Source: Rotaria socialis
Taxonomy: Eukaryota > Rotifera > Eurotatoria > Philodinida > Philodinidae
DNA: 64,000 nucleotides
Assembly: GCA_905331475.1 (NCBI GenBank)
Contig: CAJNYU010000032.1
Location: forward strand, 1 to 64,000
Direction: 5' to 3'
A program made the position numbers and the translations under genes. The notes under the pieces were generated by a model that was not told the DNA's origin, searched no databases, and saw only the letters and a program-made list of their open reading frames with translations. This document shows positions 1-10,501 of the stretch, piece after piece. Position 1 is the stretch's first letter. Each line of letters begins with the position of its first letter.

Positions 1-249
1 TCGCCAGAAATTATCCGACCGAATCCGATCACCATGTGACATCGGAATTATAACCCGCTCGACAAGAACCGACGGATCGATAATGACCTGGGATTGCGTA
101 ATGTATAAATGAGAGGAAAATAAAAATGTAAACAACTGGGCATGTGCATAAAAGAGAAAATAGAAAATATTCACTCTCCATTATAGTCGATGGCAAAATA
201 TCGTGTGTATATTTAGATAACATTAGAATTCCGTCAAGAAACAAAAACG

Positions 250-1809
250 ATGGAAAGTTCATCGAGCTTAAACAAACAGCTTATTGCCGCAGGAACTGAC
301 GTCAGTGAATAATATATTAATTTATATTATTTAATTTCGAAATTTTTTATTAATTTAGACAATACAGTTGCTTGAAATAGAAAGCAATCAATCAATGCAA
401 CTCGATTGTTGTGCAACTGAATTGGCGAAAACAATTACAAATGAAGGTGATGAAAAAATAATTGAACCTGAAAATCAATTCAAAATCAATTTAATGCTTC
501 AACATAGTGTTGGACTGCATATTAATGAAGTTAAATCGAATAAATCGATCACAAGTTCGGTTTATTGTATATTTAATAGCGAGTATATTTATTTACCTTT
601 ATAATTAGGTAATAATCGATTCCCCGATTTATTTATTCAAGAAGGAATTGAAACCGAATTCATCGAAAAAGGTGATATCATTTATGTGTAAGTGATAGTT
701 TATAAATACCGAAAATCAAAAAAACGTTATTTTAATAGGTGTACCAAAACTCGATGTTGATGATCCTACATCAATCAATGATATTGAATCATTTTATATT
801 TTACTATCGCATGAAGAAAATCATGAGCATAATGATTTATTAAAGCAACGTTTAATTAAAATTGAAAAAGAAAAATTACCAGATAGTGGTGGAAAAAATA
901 TCTTTGCGCTGTAATTGAAAAATGTAGTGCTGTTAAACTACCCAGGTTGTGGACGTACGGCGGGAAACGGCCGGAAAGCACAGGAAAGCGCTGGAAACTG
1001 GAAGCAGTATTCCAGTTGGAAGTTACCGGATTTTCTTCCTGTAGATTCCGATCAACTTCCAGATGCAAAAAACAGAAAACTGACCGGAAAACACAGGAAA
1101 CTGACCGGAATCCACAGGAAAAGAATCCGGTAACTTCCAACTGGAATACTGCTTCCAGTTTCCAGTGCTTTCCCATGCTTTCAGGCCAGATACGGTGATT
1201 TTTCCGCATCTTTCCGGCCGGTTCCTACAGTATCCATCCTCCGGAATCATTGACCTGGGTAATGCAACAAAATATCAAAGGACAATCTAACGAAGCAGTT
1301 AAATTGAAAATGTTTACAACTACAACTCATCATATTATTGTTAAAGGTCAATATATTATGAAGAATGATGATCAACGGCGTACAATTCTTAATTACGTTC
1401 TGAAATCATCTCCAAACATTTATTTACAAAATGTATTCAACATTACTGAACACGGTTCATTTATTCTTGTTGTTAAAAATCCAGAACTGAAAATTGCATT
1501 TCAAATGGATCCTAATAAATCTGAAGAAGTTAAATTGCTTCAAAAACTAAAAAAAATGTTTGGCTTGTATACGTGGTCACCAGGTTTATACGAACTTTTT
1601 TTTCGTGAAAAGAAAGATTTATTCAATTCATTTTAGCTCAGCCTGAAATGCTGGATATGGTTGGCTGTAAGTTGGTCTTCACACATTCGTCAAATAATGA
1701 TTTTGAAGCATTATTAAATCAACGTGGTGATGAAATAGAAGAATCATATGTTGAAATTTCAACAACTGCAGTCGATGTTATAAAATATAGTGAATTAGAT
1801 GAACAATAA
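250..1809 (+). pseudogene. Unrecognised multi-exon gene disrupted by a foldback MITE
   Basis: I read an ATG at 250, an exon to 300, a short intron (301-358), an exon from 359 to about 559, an intron to about 608, an exon to about 688, an intron to about 738, then coding to a stop at 1807-1809. An extra intron near 1566-1635 is needed to join the last piece. The protein is hydrophilic and I do not recognise a family. Two lesions are visible. A 0.3-kb palindromic element sits in the coding region at 939-1261, flanked by TA. An A-run at 893-898 appears one base short, since the frame before it (ending at the stop 912-914) differs from the frame that runs up to and across the element. Removing the element with one TA keeps the downstream frame open. 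The A-run shift could be an assembly error. Coding character is moderately clear; function unknown. Confidence 0.5.
939..1261. mobile_element. Foldback MITE, copy 1 (TA target duplication)
   Basis: The element begins TA-CCCAGGT (939-947) and ends ACCTGGG-TA (1253-1261), a perfect 7-bp terminal inverted repeat with TA duplication, as in Tc1/mariner-type insertions. Internally, about 975-1060 and 1100-1175 form a near-perfect inverted repeat rich in CCGGAA and CAGGAAA motifs, so a single strand could fold into a long hairpin. It has no credible coding capacity: open frames inside it are by-products of the palindrome. A second, diverged copy lies at 4283-4586 in the opposite orientation. Confidence 0.8.
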
Positions 1810-2525
1810 CATCGCATGCATTAATCATTTGATACACAAGGAAAAAAATAGATATGACAACTCAAAAATTATTTCATACTAAACCAGTTGTTACATGTAT
1901 TTTTTTTGTATCAAATTCTAATCTTTTTTTTTGAAAAAATATATTCAACAACTTTCGAACAGATATCTAATGATTGATTGAAATAGTGTATGTCTCATTC
2001 GAAAGATGATATAACTTATGAAAGACAAACATTTGATAAATAAGTATTTCAAGTCTATGAGCACATGAGTCATCAAATGTATGTTGAATGCACTGCGATG
2101 GATATTTGGTTTAGGTGGAAGAATCAGACGGAAAAAATCGTACCTAAAATAAATCATATTCGAAGACATTTTCTCTCATTTTTTATGATAAATCATATTT
2201 TTTGCTAATACAGTGCATATACTGGCAATTTCGTATTGTAAACACGAGTTTCATCCAAAGCGTATTACTGAATTACGATATTGATGCGCTATTTCTCCAT
2301 CACTTTATGTCACCAGTTCACGTATTACAATAAAATTTAAGCTGACTGAATGAACTAATAACCAATGAATGATGAAAATTGTTCGACGGAAAGAAAAATA
2401 ATATATGTTCTTTATCGTCTAAGGTCATCACATTCGTTTTTTTCTCGTTCTACTAACAGAGGCAATGAGGAAATGAGCATATATATATATTGAACAAAAT
2501 CAATAGACATGCATAATAGTTGACC
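1810..2525. other. Intergenic, AT-rich, no gene seen
   Basis: There is no open frame with coding character and no RNA gene that I can recognise. A short (TA)n run lies just before the F-box gene at about 2480-2490. Confidence 0.5.
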
Positions 2526-3800
2526 ATGAATGCTTCGTCGAACAATAATATCATTATTCTCGATTTACCCAATGAAATATTAGTTATAATTTTCAATAAA
2601 TTGAATATGATCGATGCATTCTATTCATTAGTAGATGTCAATGAACGATTTAATCGATTAGTATTTGATCGTCTTTATATTCATAATCTTGACTTAACTG
2701 TGAAATCATCTAATCGTATGTCCTCAATAAATAATCAAATGCTCGATAAAGTTTGTGAAAAAATCTTACCTCGTATTTATCATCAAGTAAACAAACTCAC
2801 TGTTGAACCATATTCAATCGAGCGTCTTCTCTTTACTACTGGTTATCCTCAACTTGATTCGTTATCACTTATTAATTTTCAAAAAGAAACATTTTATAAA
2901 TATTTAACAGGTAGACTATTTCATTTTATTCATCTTAATCAGTCAAACGTATATAATTACGTAGGATGTGATGATTATACATGTTCCTGAGTACATTTTG
3001 ATTGTGAACATTTTTTTCAATGGACCATAAGTGTAGTGTACAAACAAGTTCTTATATAAAGAAAAATCAATAATGAAAGAAATTTTGATATCTACTTAAT
3101 TTAACTATTGTTAGATTGATAATTACGATTATCCTTGTCAGCTATAGTGAGCTTGATGATCTGTCTATGATACAGAACACAATCTTTTGTTTACCATTGA
3201 TATTCAAGAGTTCTTTTAAATATCAATGTTGTTTGAATTAAAATATGAATATTTCTTCTGATTCTGTTCAAGAATATGACGACGTTGTTGCGTTTGTTTT
3301 TACTCAAATTAAATCATTATTAATTCTTCTAACTCCTACATATATTTGATCGAAGGCAAATGCTTAGAAATAGGAATTAATTCTATCGAAATGAGTTCTG
3401 ATAGGTAAATATATTCATGTAAAATAGATGTTCAAATGAGAAAAAAATGAACTACTCGACTTGTTATGTTCTAAAGTAGATCAATTCTAAAGAAATAATA
3501 TTTTCTTTTTTCAATTAAAGTAGCATGTTTTTAATCAAGAAGCATGGTTTGTCTGTATATTTTAGGTAATACAATGCTTCGTTTTCTTCTCATGGATCAA
3601 ATCAAACATCTCGTTGTTGAGATCAAGGATGAAACAACAACAGCAACAGGATTATCTTATAAAAATACATTAGATATACTTTCATTAATATTGTTTTCAA
3701 GTAAACGATTAACTCATTTGATCTTTTCTGAATGGTCATCTGAAGAACCTCTAGCAATTTCAATTTTTAATCATCCCCAGGTCGAGCATTACGACGACTA
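2526..3800 (+). pseudogene. F-box protein gene, 3'-truncated
   Basis: The first ATG is at 2526. An F-box lies at residues 12-45 (LPNEILVIIFNKL followed by VNERFNRLV), the Skp1-binding module of SCF ubiquitin ligases. Exon 1 ends at 2910 (ACA-G) before GTAGAC, and exon 2 starts at 3566 after TTTTAG; the split codon rejoins as Gly and gives LTGNTMLRFLLMDQIKHL, which matches how such rotifer proteins continue. The intron is therefore 655 bp, about ten times the local norm. The reading frame stops in a palindromic GC-rich repeat starting at 3801, where the C-terminal repeat region of the family would be expected, so this copy looks truncated. Bdelloids carry many such F-box paralogues. Substrate unknown. 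Confidence 0.7.
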
Positions 3801-3983
3801 GATACGGCCGTAAACGGCCGTTTACGATGACGTACACGGCCGTATACGCCGAATTTACGGCCGTATACGGGCCGTATTTTAACGTTTTGGTATGCGCCGT
3901 ATTACGGCCGTATATCGCCGTGTCGTATACGGTAGTACACACCAACCGTTTCGAACCCGTGTCCGACCGTGTACGGCCGTATC
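3801..3983. repeat. Palindromic TACGGCCGTA-rich element
   Basis: This stretch is built from variants of TACGGCCGTA and GTATACGG. It starts GATACGGCCGTA (3801-3812) and ends TACGGCCGTATC (3972-3983), an exact 12-bp terminal inverted repeat. It is much richer in GC than its surroundings and ends a reading frame of the F-box gene. No protein is encoded. It is probably a small non-autonomous foldback element; I see no clear target duplication. Confidence 0.65.
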
Positions 3984-4282
3984 ATAAACNAAATTCGATA
4001 GCACTACTTGAGAGTAGAAGTATAAGCCGACGGCTGGCAGTAAGGGCGTAAATAAGGGGGGGGGGGCGAGTGGCGCGTAACGCCCCCTGCTTTTGAAAAT
4101 TTCGTTTTTTTGCTCACCAAAACAGAAAAAAATCTACGCTTAACCTGCTCTGAGACCTGACTTACGCCCCTGGCTGGCAGACGGTGCTTTCGCTAGAGCC
4201 GACATATTTTCCGAATGACGGCTTACACCCCTACTTGACACACACAGGAAATAGTAGAATATTAAAAAAAATGATATTTCTA
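3984..4282. repeat. Low-complexity/inverted sequence with a G-run
   Basis: This holds one ambiguous base (3990), a run of G at about 4057-4067, a GGCGTAA/TTACGCC inverted pair and a repeated GGCTGGCAG word (4031 and 4173 regions). It looks like another small foldback or satellite fragment. No gene is seen. Confidence 0.35.
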
Positions 4283-4586
4283 TTTCCATGTCAATGATTC
4301 CGGAAGACGGATACCGCCGAAACTGACCGGAAAGAAGCGGAAAAATCACCGTATCTGACCGGAAAGTTCGGGGAAGCGCTAGAAAGAGGAAGCAGCGTTC
4401 CCGTCAGGAATTGGCGGATTTTTTCCCGGTGGATTCCGGCCATTTTCCCGTTGGAAATCACAGGAAACTGACCGGAATTCATAGGAAACAAAATCCGGTA
4501 ATTTCCGGTCGGAATACTGCTTCCACTTTCCAGCGCTTTCCGGTGCTTTTCGGTCGTTTCCCACCGCACGTCTACGATCTGGAGTA
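4283..4586. mobile_element. Foldback MITE, copy 2
   Basis: This is the reverse orientation of the element at 939-1261. Its left part (CAATGATTCCGGA at 4292) matches the reverse complement of the right end of copy 1, and its right part (CGTCTACGATCTGGAGTA) matches the reverse complement of copy 1's left end. It has the same CCGGAA-rich inverted arms and spacing. Ends have drifted (TTTCCATGT for TACCCAGGT), so it is the older copy. It abuts another dispersed repeat at 4587. Confidence 0.7.
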
Positions 4587-4835
4587 GCTACCTAATTCGA
4601 CTCTGAATATAAATGCAAAAAAAGGCACTTTCATGTTTTCCCGCAACCCCAGCAGAAGATTTCCTTTTTCTAAATCTATTCCTAAACTATAAATGGGGTG
4701 CCACTTTGACGATCTTTATATTTTGCTTTGGGATGATTTTCAAATTGTCGCGAATTTTTGCGCTTATTTTCGAATTGTGAATAGTTATTGAGGTATCGGT
4801 TTATATTCGAATTCGAACGAGGCACCTCATGACGA
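4587..4835. repeat. Dispersed repeat, copy A (uninterrupted)
   Basis: Blocks such as TAATTCGACTCTGAATATAAATG, CTATTCCTAAA.TATAAATGGG, TTTGACGATCTTTAT and GAATTGTGAATAGTTATT recur in the same order at 17189-18050, where the sequence is split by an extra 0.6 kb. There is no coding capacity. The family is unidentified. Confidence 0.65.
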
Positions 4836-5663
4836 CCTGAGTTGCTCTATTGTGGTAGACGTCTGTTCTATTCTTTTTGCGTCATTTTTTCATTTCATCC
4901 CATTCTCGCCGAAAAAAAATAGACGAAAAGAATAGAAACATTTGTTTTTGTTTTTCAGTTTTTTATTTTTTGTTCGTTTCAACTGTCGAATGCATGTTCG
5001 CATCAGGTGATGTGTTGACTGGTGCAAACAAATATACCTGAAAACGCATTTAACACTTTATGATCGACTGTTGGAAAAAAAACGACGCGCCATAAGAGAG
5101 AAAAACGTTACTTATTGTAACACCCAACCGGAAAGGGTTAAGTATATTCATATATGTCAAATTCAAAGCTTAAATTCAATTGAAATTGAAATTTTTAACT
5201 TTCAACTTTCAAGTTTGACACTGCTGGATACATAAAATCAATTGTGCCTTATCACCGCTCTTCGTCACTTGTACTTTTTACTTTTGAAGTTGACTAGTTA
5301 TTTTCTCGGAAAAGTAAGTTCTTATCATCATTACGTATATAGTTATTATTCATGTGGCAACATCCTTAAGAACATAGACAGTGTTACTCAGGTCGAACAT
5401 TCCGGTCCCGGAAACGGCCGGTTCTGTGAGGGTGTGGGTGTGTACAAGGAGATAAGAAAGAGTAGTGCCAGTGTACTTGTGACTGATTTATTATTTTCCG
5501 TTTTCTCATTTTTCATTTTCTTGTTCCTGTTTTTTTGTGAAGAAGCTAGGTTCTCATTTATTTGATAAAATAAACATCAACCGGGAATCTCGAACCTAAC
5601 AGACAGGACATCAGAGAAATCGATACTTTCACATCTTATTTAGATATTTAGTACTAATCATAT
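4836..5663. other. Intergenic, no convincing gene
   Basis: An open frame at 5242-5565 has low-complexity hydrophobic codons and no family resemblance, so I do not call it. GAGGGTGTGGGTGTG occurs near 5428-5442. I see no RNA gene. Confidence 0.4.
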
Positions 5664-8593
5664 ATGAACAGTGGTGAAGATTCATATTCAGGCAATGCTT
5701 GGCTTAAAGAACATCTGGATGGAACTGATGCACACTTATGGCGACGAGCTCGAAAAATGTTTCTATTTAGGCAGAATTTATCATCAGCACTCAATCTATT
5801 TAACTTTGACTATAGAGCTATAGAAAATATATCCAAGCCAGAAGGTACCGTTCTTAGCGGATCTCGTGACACAGCTCTTGGTTCTAGACCAGAAGGAGAA
5901 TTTCGACCTGGTCAATTATGGACAGATGACGCAAAAAATTCAATTCGTACATTACTTGATCGAATTGTTACTCGATGGATACCAAAACATTTACATTTAA
6001 GAAGAATTAATTATGAAAGACTCCATAAGAGTTTGACTCCAGTTCCATTAAGCTTTGTACAAAAAACATATGGTAAGTTGTATTAATATAAATGAAAGTT
6101 TAATGACATTTTTCTGTTTCTCATAGACCATACAAATAATAATATCGAAAAATTTAATGTTGAAAACGCTTTAACAGCTTATCAAGAGTGTCTTGTTCCA
6201 TTACATTATCATGAATTATGGAGCGAGATTGCCAATGATTTTAAAGATGTCGATGTTGCTCTTAACCAGCGTACAACAGATATTAATTTTCAGGAATTTT
6301 ATAACAAGCAGACACTGGATGGAGAAAAAGATAGTGCACTCATTTTCGGAACCAATCGTGTGATTTTTGGTATGTTTTGGTCTTTCTTTTGTTTGATAAG
6401 CCATTGAATGTAACATTACAGCTGACAGGTACAATGCTTTATCAAGGAGTATTGGCTTTTTTGATCTTGTTCTAATTAAAATGAATAATAAAACATATTT
6501 TGGTATGATTGTTCATGCTGAACAAACTAAAGTTAAAGTAGCAAGCCGAGAAGAATGCTCGAATAACAATTATGCATCAAACACTAATTCTAATGAACTT
6601 CAGTTTGATTTACAAACAACAATTGGCATTTATGTATCACGTGAATGCTCCGATGTTATTCAACAATATCGCAAAGGAAATAAAGATAAAAAAATACCAA
6701 TAACTAAATTAAGTAATATAACATCATCAAGGCGTATGATCAGTGCCATACATAATATACATGAATGGCCTCAATATCGTAGTTTACTTAAACCTATGAT
6801 TGAGGATCTTTATTTTCAATTACCTCAAGACTATGGTCCTGCGAATATAATTCCTGAGTATGGGTTTAATAAGTCTCAGTCGGAGGCAATTGCTATTGCA
6901 GAATATATGTTTGATGATCTTCAAGAGCATCTGCATATGGTGCACGGTCCACCTGGTATATTACTTCTCTTCTCTCATTTAAATTTAGACTTTACTTTTT
7001 TTCTTCTTGTTATCCACATATAAATATATATCTAGGCACAGGCAAAAGTCGAACGATCGCAGGTATTGTATTAAAACTGTTATCAAAACTACCAGAATCG
7101 GGACGTAAACAAAAAATTCTTCTTTGTGCACCATCGAATAACGCATGCGATGAATTATGCCGACGTATTCTTGATGAGTTCCATAAACAAGATTTTCCTT
7201 ACAGCCGTGGTTAGTAGCTTCGTTTAAAAACGTCAATGAAATTTAAAAAAATATATATATATATATATAACTTCACTAGGAACTCTGGTTCGGATTGGAT
7301 GTCAACCACCTGATGATTATCGCTTGTGTAAACATTTTCTAGATTTCATGATTCTTCAAGACATTGTAAATGTTTTAAAAACAGAGCAAAAGCCAAGTCC
7401 TAAAATTGCTCAAGAAACCGAATCACATATTTTGAAACATGCCAAAATTGTTATTTCAACGTTGAATTATTGTGGCAGTGCAAGGTTGCAACCATTGAAA
7501 GCAACCACTGGGTTTGTCATTATTGATGAAGGTAAGTTCTAACACTGATTCAGTAACATGAAGTGAGATAAAACAGACGACAATACTATTTCTAAAATCT
7601 GGATTAGAAAACAAAGTATTAAAGATGTACCTAATAAAGTGAATGACTTTGTTTTCTTCTATGCTTGTATTATCAGCGTGTCAAAGTTTGGAAGCTGACT
7701 TGCTGCTACCACTTCGCTTTAAGTGTACCAAAATTATGCTGGTTGGTGATCCGTTACAACTTCCTCCGTGTGTTCTTAGTGATGCGGGAAAGATGTATGG
7801 TTTATCTCAATCACTTTACGCACGTTTACACTCTAATTTCGAAGAGTATCCAAATGGTCCAATAACTATGCTCGATACTCAATATCGAATGCATCCAGAC
7901 ATTTGTCGATTCCCCAGCGAATACTTTTACACTCACCGTTTATTAACAGATGCGTCAGTAGCCAGAAGAATGAGGGATTTTCCTCTCAAGCCCTTATATG
8001 TATACAATATGACTCAATCACTGCAAAGCTCTGATGATGCTAGCTCATCGTTCAATGAAAGTGAAGCTAAATATATCCGAGCTTTTTGTGAATCGTTGAT
8101 TTCATGTCTAGCTGCACCAGTAAACCAAGTTTCTAGTGACAGCGAAGATAACGACGACAATGATGATGACGAGGATGCCTATGATGAAAATATAGAAATA
8201 AAATGTTTACGACCTATACCTATTAATGACGCTAGATCGATTGACATTCAAAAACGGATCGCTATTATCACACCATATAAAGCACAAGTTCGTCTTCTTC
8301 GATCATACTTACCTCCGTATATTGAAATCATGACTGCTGATGGTTCACAAGGCAAGGAAAAGGATATTGTTATAGTTTCATGCGTGCGCAGTGGTGGTAC
8401 CATTGGATTTTTAGACGATATGCATCGTGTTAATGTTATGTTGACCCGGCCAAAAAACGGTTTGTATGTGGTTGGAAATTTAACTCAATTAGCTAACCAA
8501 AATGAATGTTGGAAAGCTTTTGTTGATCACGCCAGAGTAAAAAATATTATTTCTGATGAAGTTATGCTTCCACCAGAATTGCCATATCGTTAA
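5664..8593 (+). CDS. Senataxin/Sen1-like SF1B helicase, six exons
   Basis: Exons 5664-6072, 6127-6369, 6422-6955, 7036-7209, 7280-7531 and 7677-8593 join in frame to 842 codons. All SF1 helicase motifs are present: Walker A GPPGTGKS (split by intron 3), VIIDEACQ (II, split by intron 5), GDPLQLPP (III), DTQYRMHP (IV), TADGSQGKEKDIVIVS (V) and NVMLTRPK (VI). This is the UPF1/SETX/IGHMBP2 group. The DEAC box and the VNVMLTR motif fit Sen1/senataxin, whose members unwind RNA:DNA hybrids and act in transcription termination. It is far shorter than human senataxin and lacks the long N-terminal region. An acidic insert (about SEDNDDNDDDED) lies between motifs IV and V. The gene looks intact. It could be another UPF1-like paralogue. 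Confidence 0.85.
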
Positions 8594-10501
8594 TAACTAA
8601 ATACGATCTGATTGACTTATGAATATGTATTTCGGTTTATGTAGCATCGTTTATTGAACAAATAAATCATTTATGTTGTAAAAAACGTAAAGTGTAATTT
8701 TCAGTAGACAAATAAAGATGAATAACAACGTGTACTGCATACAGAAAATTCAAATGCAGCATTATTCAATATCCAGATGAAATAAAATCATTGTTCGTCA
8801 ATAAATCACCGATGATCATACTTTCAATTTTTACACTGAATATATGTTGACTAGAAGAATATTGTTGGTTGTTTAACAAATATTGCACTTATATTTTATA
8901 GGAATTATTGAATATATGGCATGGAGATCGATATGGTGCTTGTTCATCATTTTCTCATGTGTAAATATTCCATAAAGAGCAAAAAAATCTGAATAAAGTT
9001 TCTATCTGCAAGACGTTACTCGTTGAACATATACATATGTGCCTCAACTGCAAATAAGTCAAAATTTATTTGACTTTTATAGACGAATGATGACTTGTCA
9101 ATTATATTGAATTGTATTATTCTTATGTGGTGAAAGTTGTTTCCTTGAAAAAAATATTGTCAAATGACATGATGTTATTTTTTTGTACATGACTCATCTG
9201 TGATCGGTATTAGATTTGATTGAACTTTCTCATTTCAGCATTACGTAATCAATCAACGTAATGTACCGAAATATTAATTAACAGATTTTCATATTTTTAG
9301 TAAAGATTATGCATATATATTGTGTCATACTGACGTCGAATTCAGACCAATAATACGGATCATGTTCTATGGCTGATGTATAGCTTCAAATAGAATTATT
9401 ACAATAATTCGTTACTATCTACTTTTTTCATTCGTGTTGCTTCGGCTTCATCGTTTGCTTTTTGAAAAATAAGTATGGTGCACGTGCTGATACGTGAGTG
9501 TCCAAATAGTGAAATAGAAACTTCGTATTGGATATCTCGTATGGAATGTGTGAAAAAAAAACCATACAAACCTTTTATTTGTATAGCCCATGAAAAATAC
9601 CGAACATTGAATCATATTCAGTGTAAATCTATTCCTTTGCATGGTTGACTGGATTTTCGTTACATATTCGTTTACCTGTTTGACGATTTGTTCTTTTACC
9701 AATCGTATAGTAAACAACTGATATAATACAGACTGACGGAAAATTTACTGGCGAAAATACACAAACACATACAATATGTAAAGATAACCGATACAACATT
9801 ATTTTTATGGTTAATGATCGTTTTTTTCTTATGGAGAAAAGGATGTGTTACTGAATGAAATATTGAAATTTGCTCACATTTTGAAACACTATCTAGTAGT
9901 TGCGACCTTCTTCCCTATTCTGTTATTTTCTATTGACGAGCAAGTGTTCATTTTCTTCATATTTTGTCGATTGATGGCCATGTGATGGAAGTTATTTTTT
10001 TTTTTTATTAATAATTTTTTATAGAGTCTAGTCGATTTGTTTTATAATATTGCGACAGAGAGGAAAAATTCAGGTAGGATACTTCCTAAAGTGTGCTTCG
10101 CATAATCATTGAGATTGCTATACGAAATGAATAAGAGTTCATCGTATTAAACTTAAAAATCAAAATTAATTGTTAAAATAGATGTTTCTTTTTGAAGTCT
10201 CAAATATTCAATACAGAACCTTTCGAAAGCCGGAGTATGAACATATTCTAATTGGTATGAGGAAATTTTCATATCACCGATTCATTGATTAACAGTGGCT
10301 GTAGATCGATTACGTTTATCATCATAGTATAAGGGTAGTTTTTAAAAAACATATTGATTTTAAACAGTGTCTGAAATGTTGTTTCGTTTTTACTTGTGCC
10401 AAATGTTTTGTTAATAAATATTGGAGAAAAAGTATTGATCAAATTTTCTATATATTCATTATGATTTTAGATTTTAAATTATCAATCATACACTAGCCAC
10501 G
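8594..10501. other. 1.9-kb intergenic stretch, nothing recognised
   Basis: The sequence is AT-rich throughout. The open frame at 9448-9717 (minus) has no family resemblance and no splice context. No repeat copies, tRNA-like or rRNA sequence were seen. Confidence 0.5.

Noticed and set aside
1-95. Sequence ending GACCTGGGATTGCG that resembles the MITE right end (GACCTGGGTAATGC)
   Set aside because: Only a short match and the window edge cuts it off; too weak to call a third copy.
856-1250. Overlapping open frames of 72-117 codons on both strands
   Set aside because: They all lie in the palindromic MITE; Trp/Lys/Gly-rich mirror-image translations are a product of the inverted repeat.
4291-4569. 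Minus-strand frames resembling those at 0.9-1.2 kb
   Set aside because: Same MITE family, copy 2. The similarity is at DNA level, not protein level.
5242-5565. 107-codon frame with a hydrophobic end
   Set aside because: Phe/Leu/Tyr low complexity, no homology or splice context.
9448-9717. 89-codon minus-strand frame
   Set aside because: No family resemblance, AT-driven composition, isolated in a long gene-free region.
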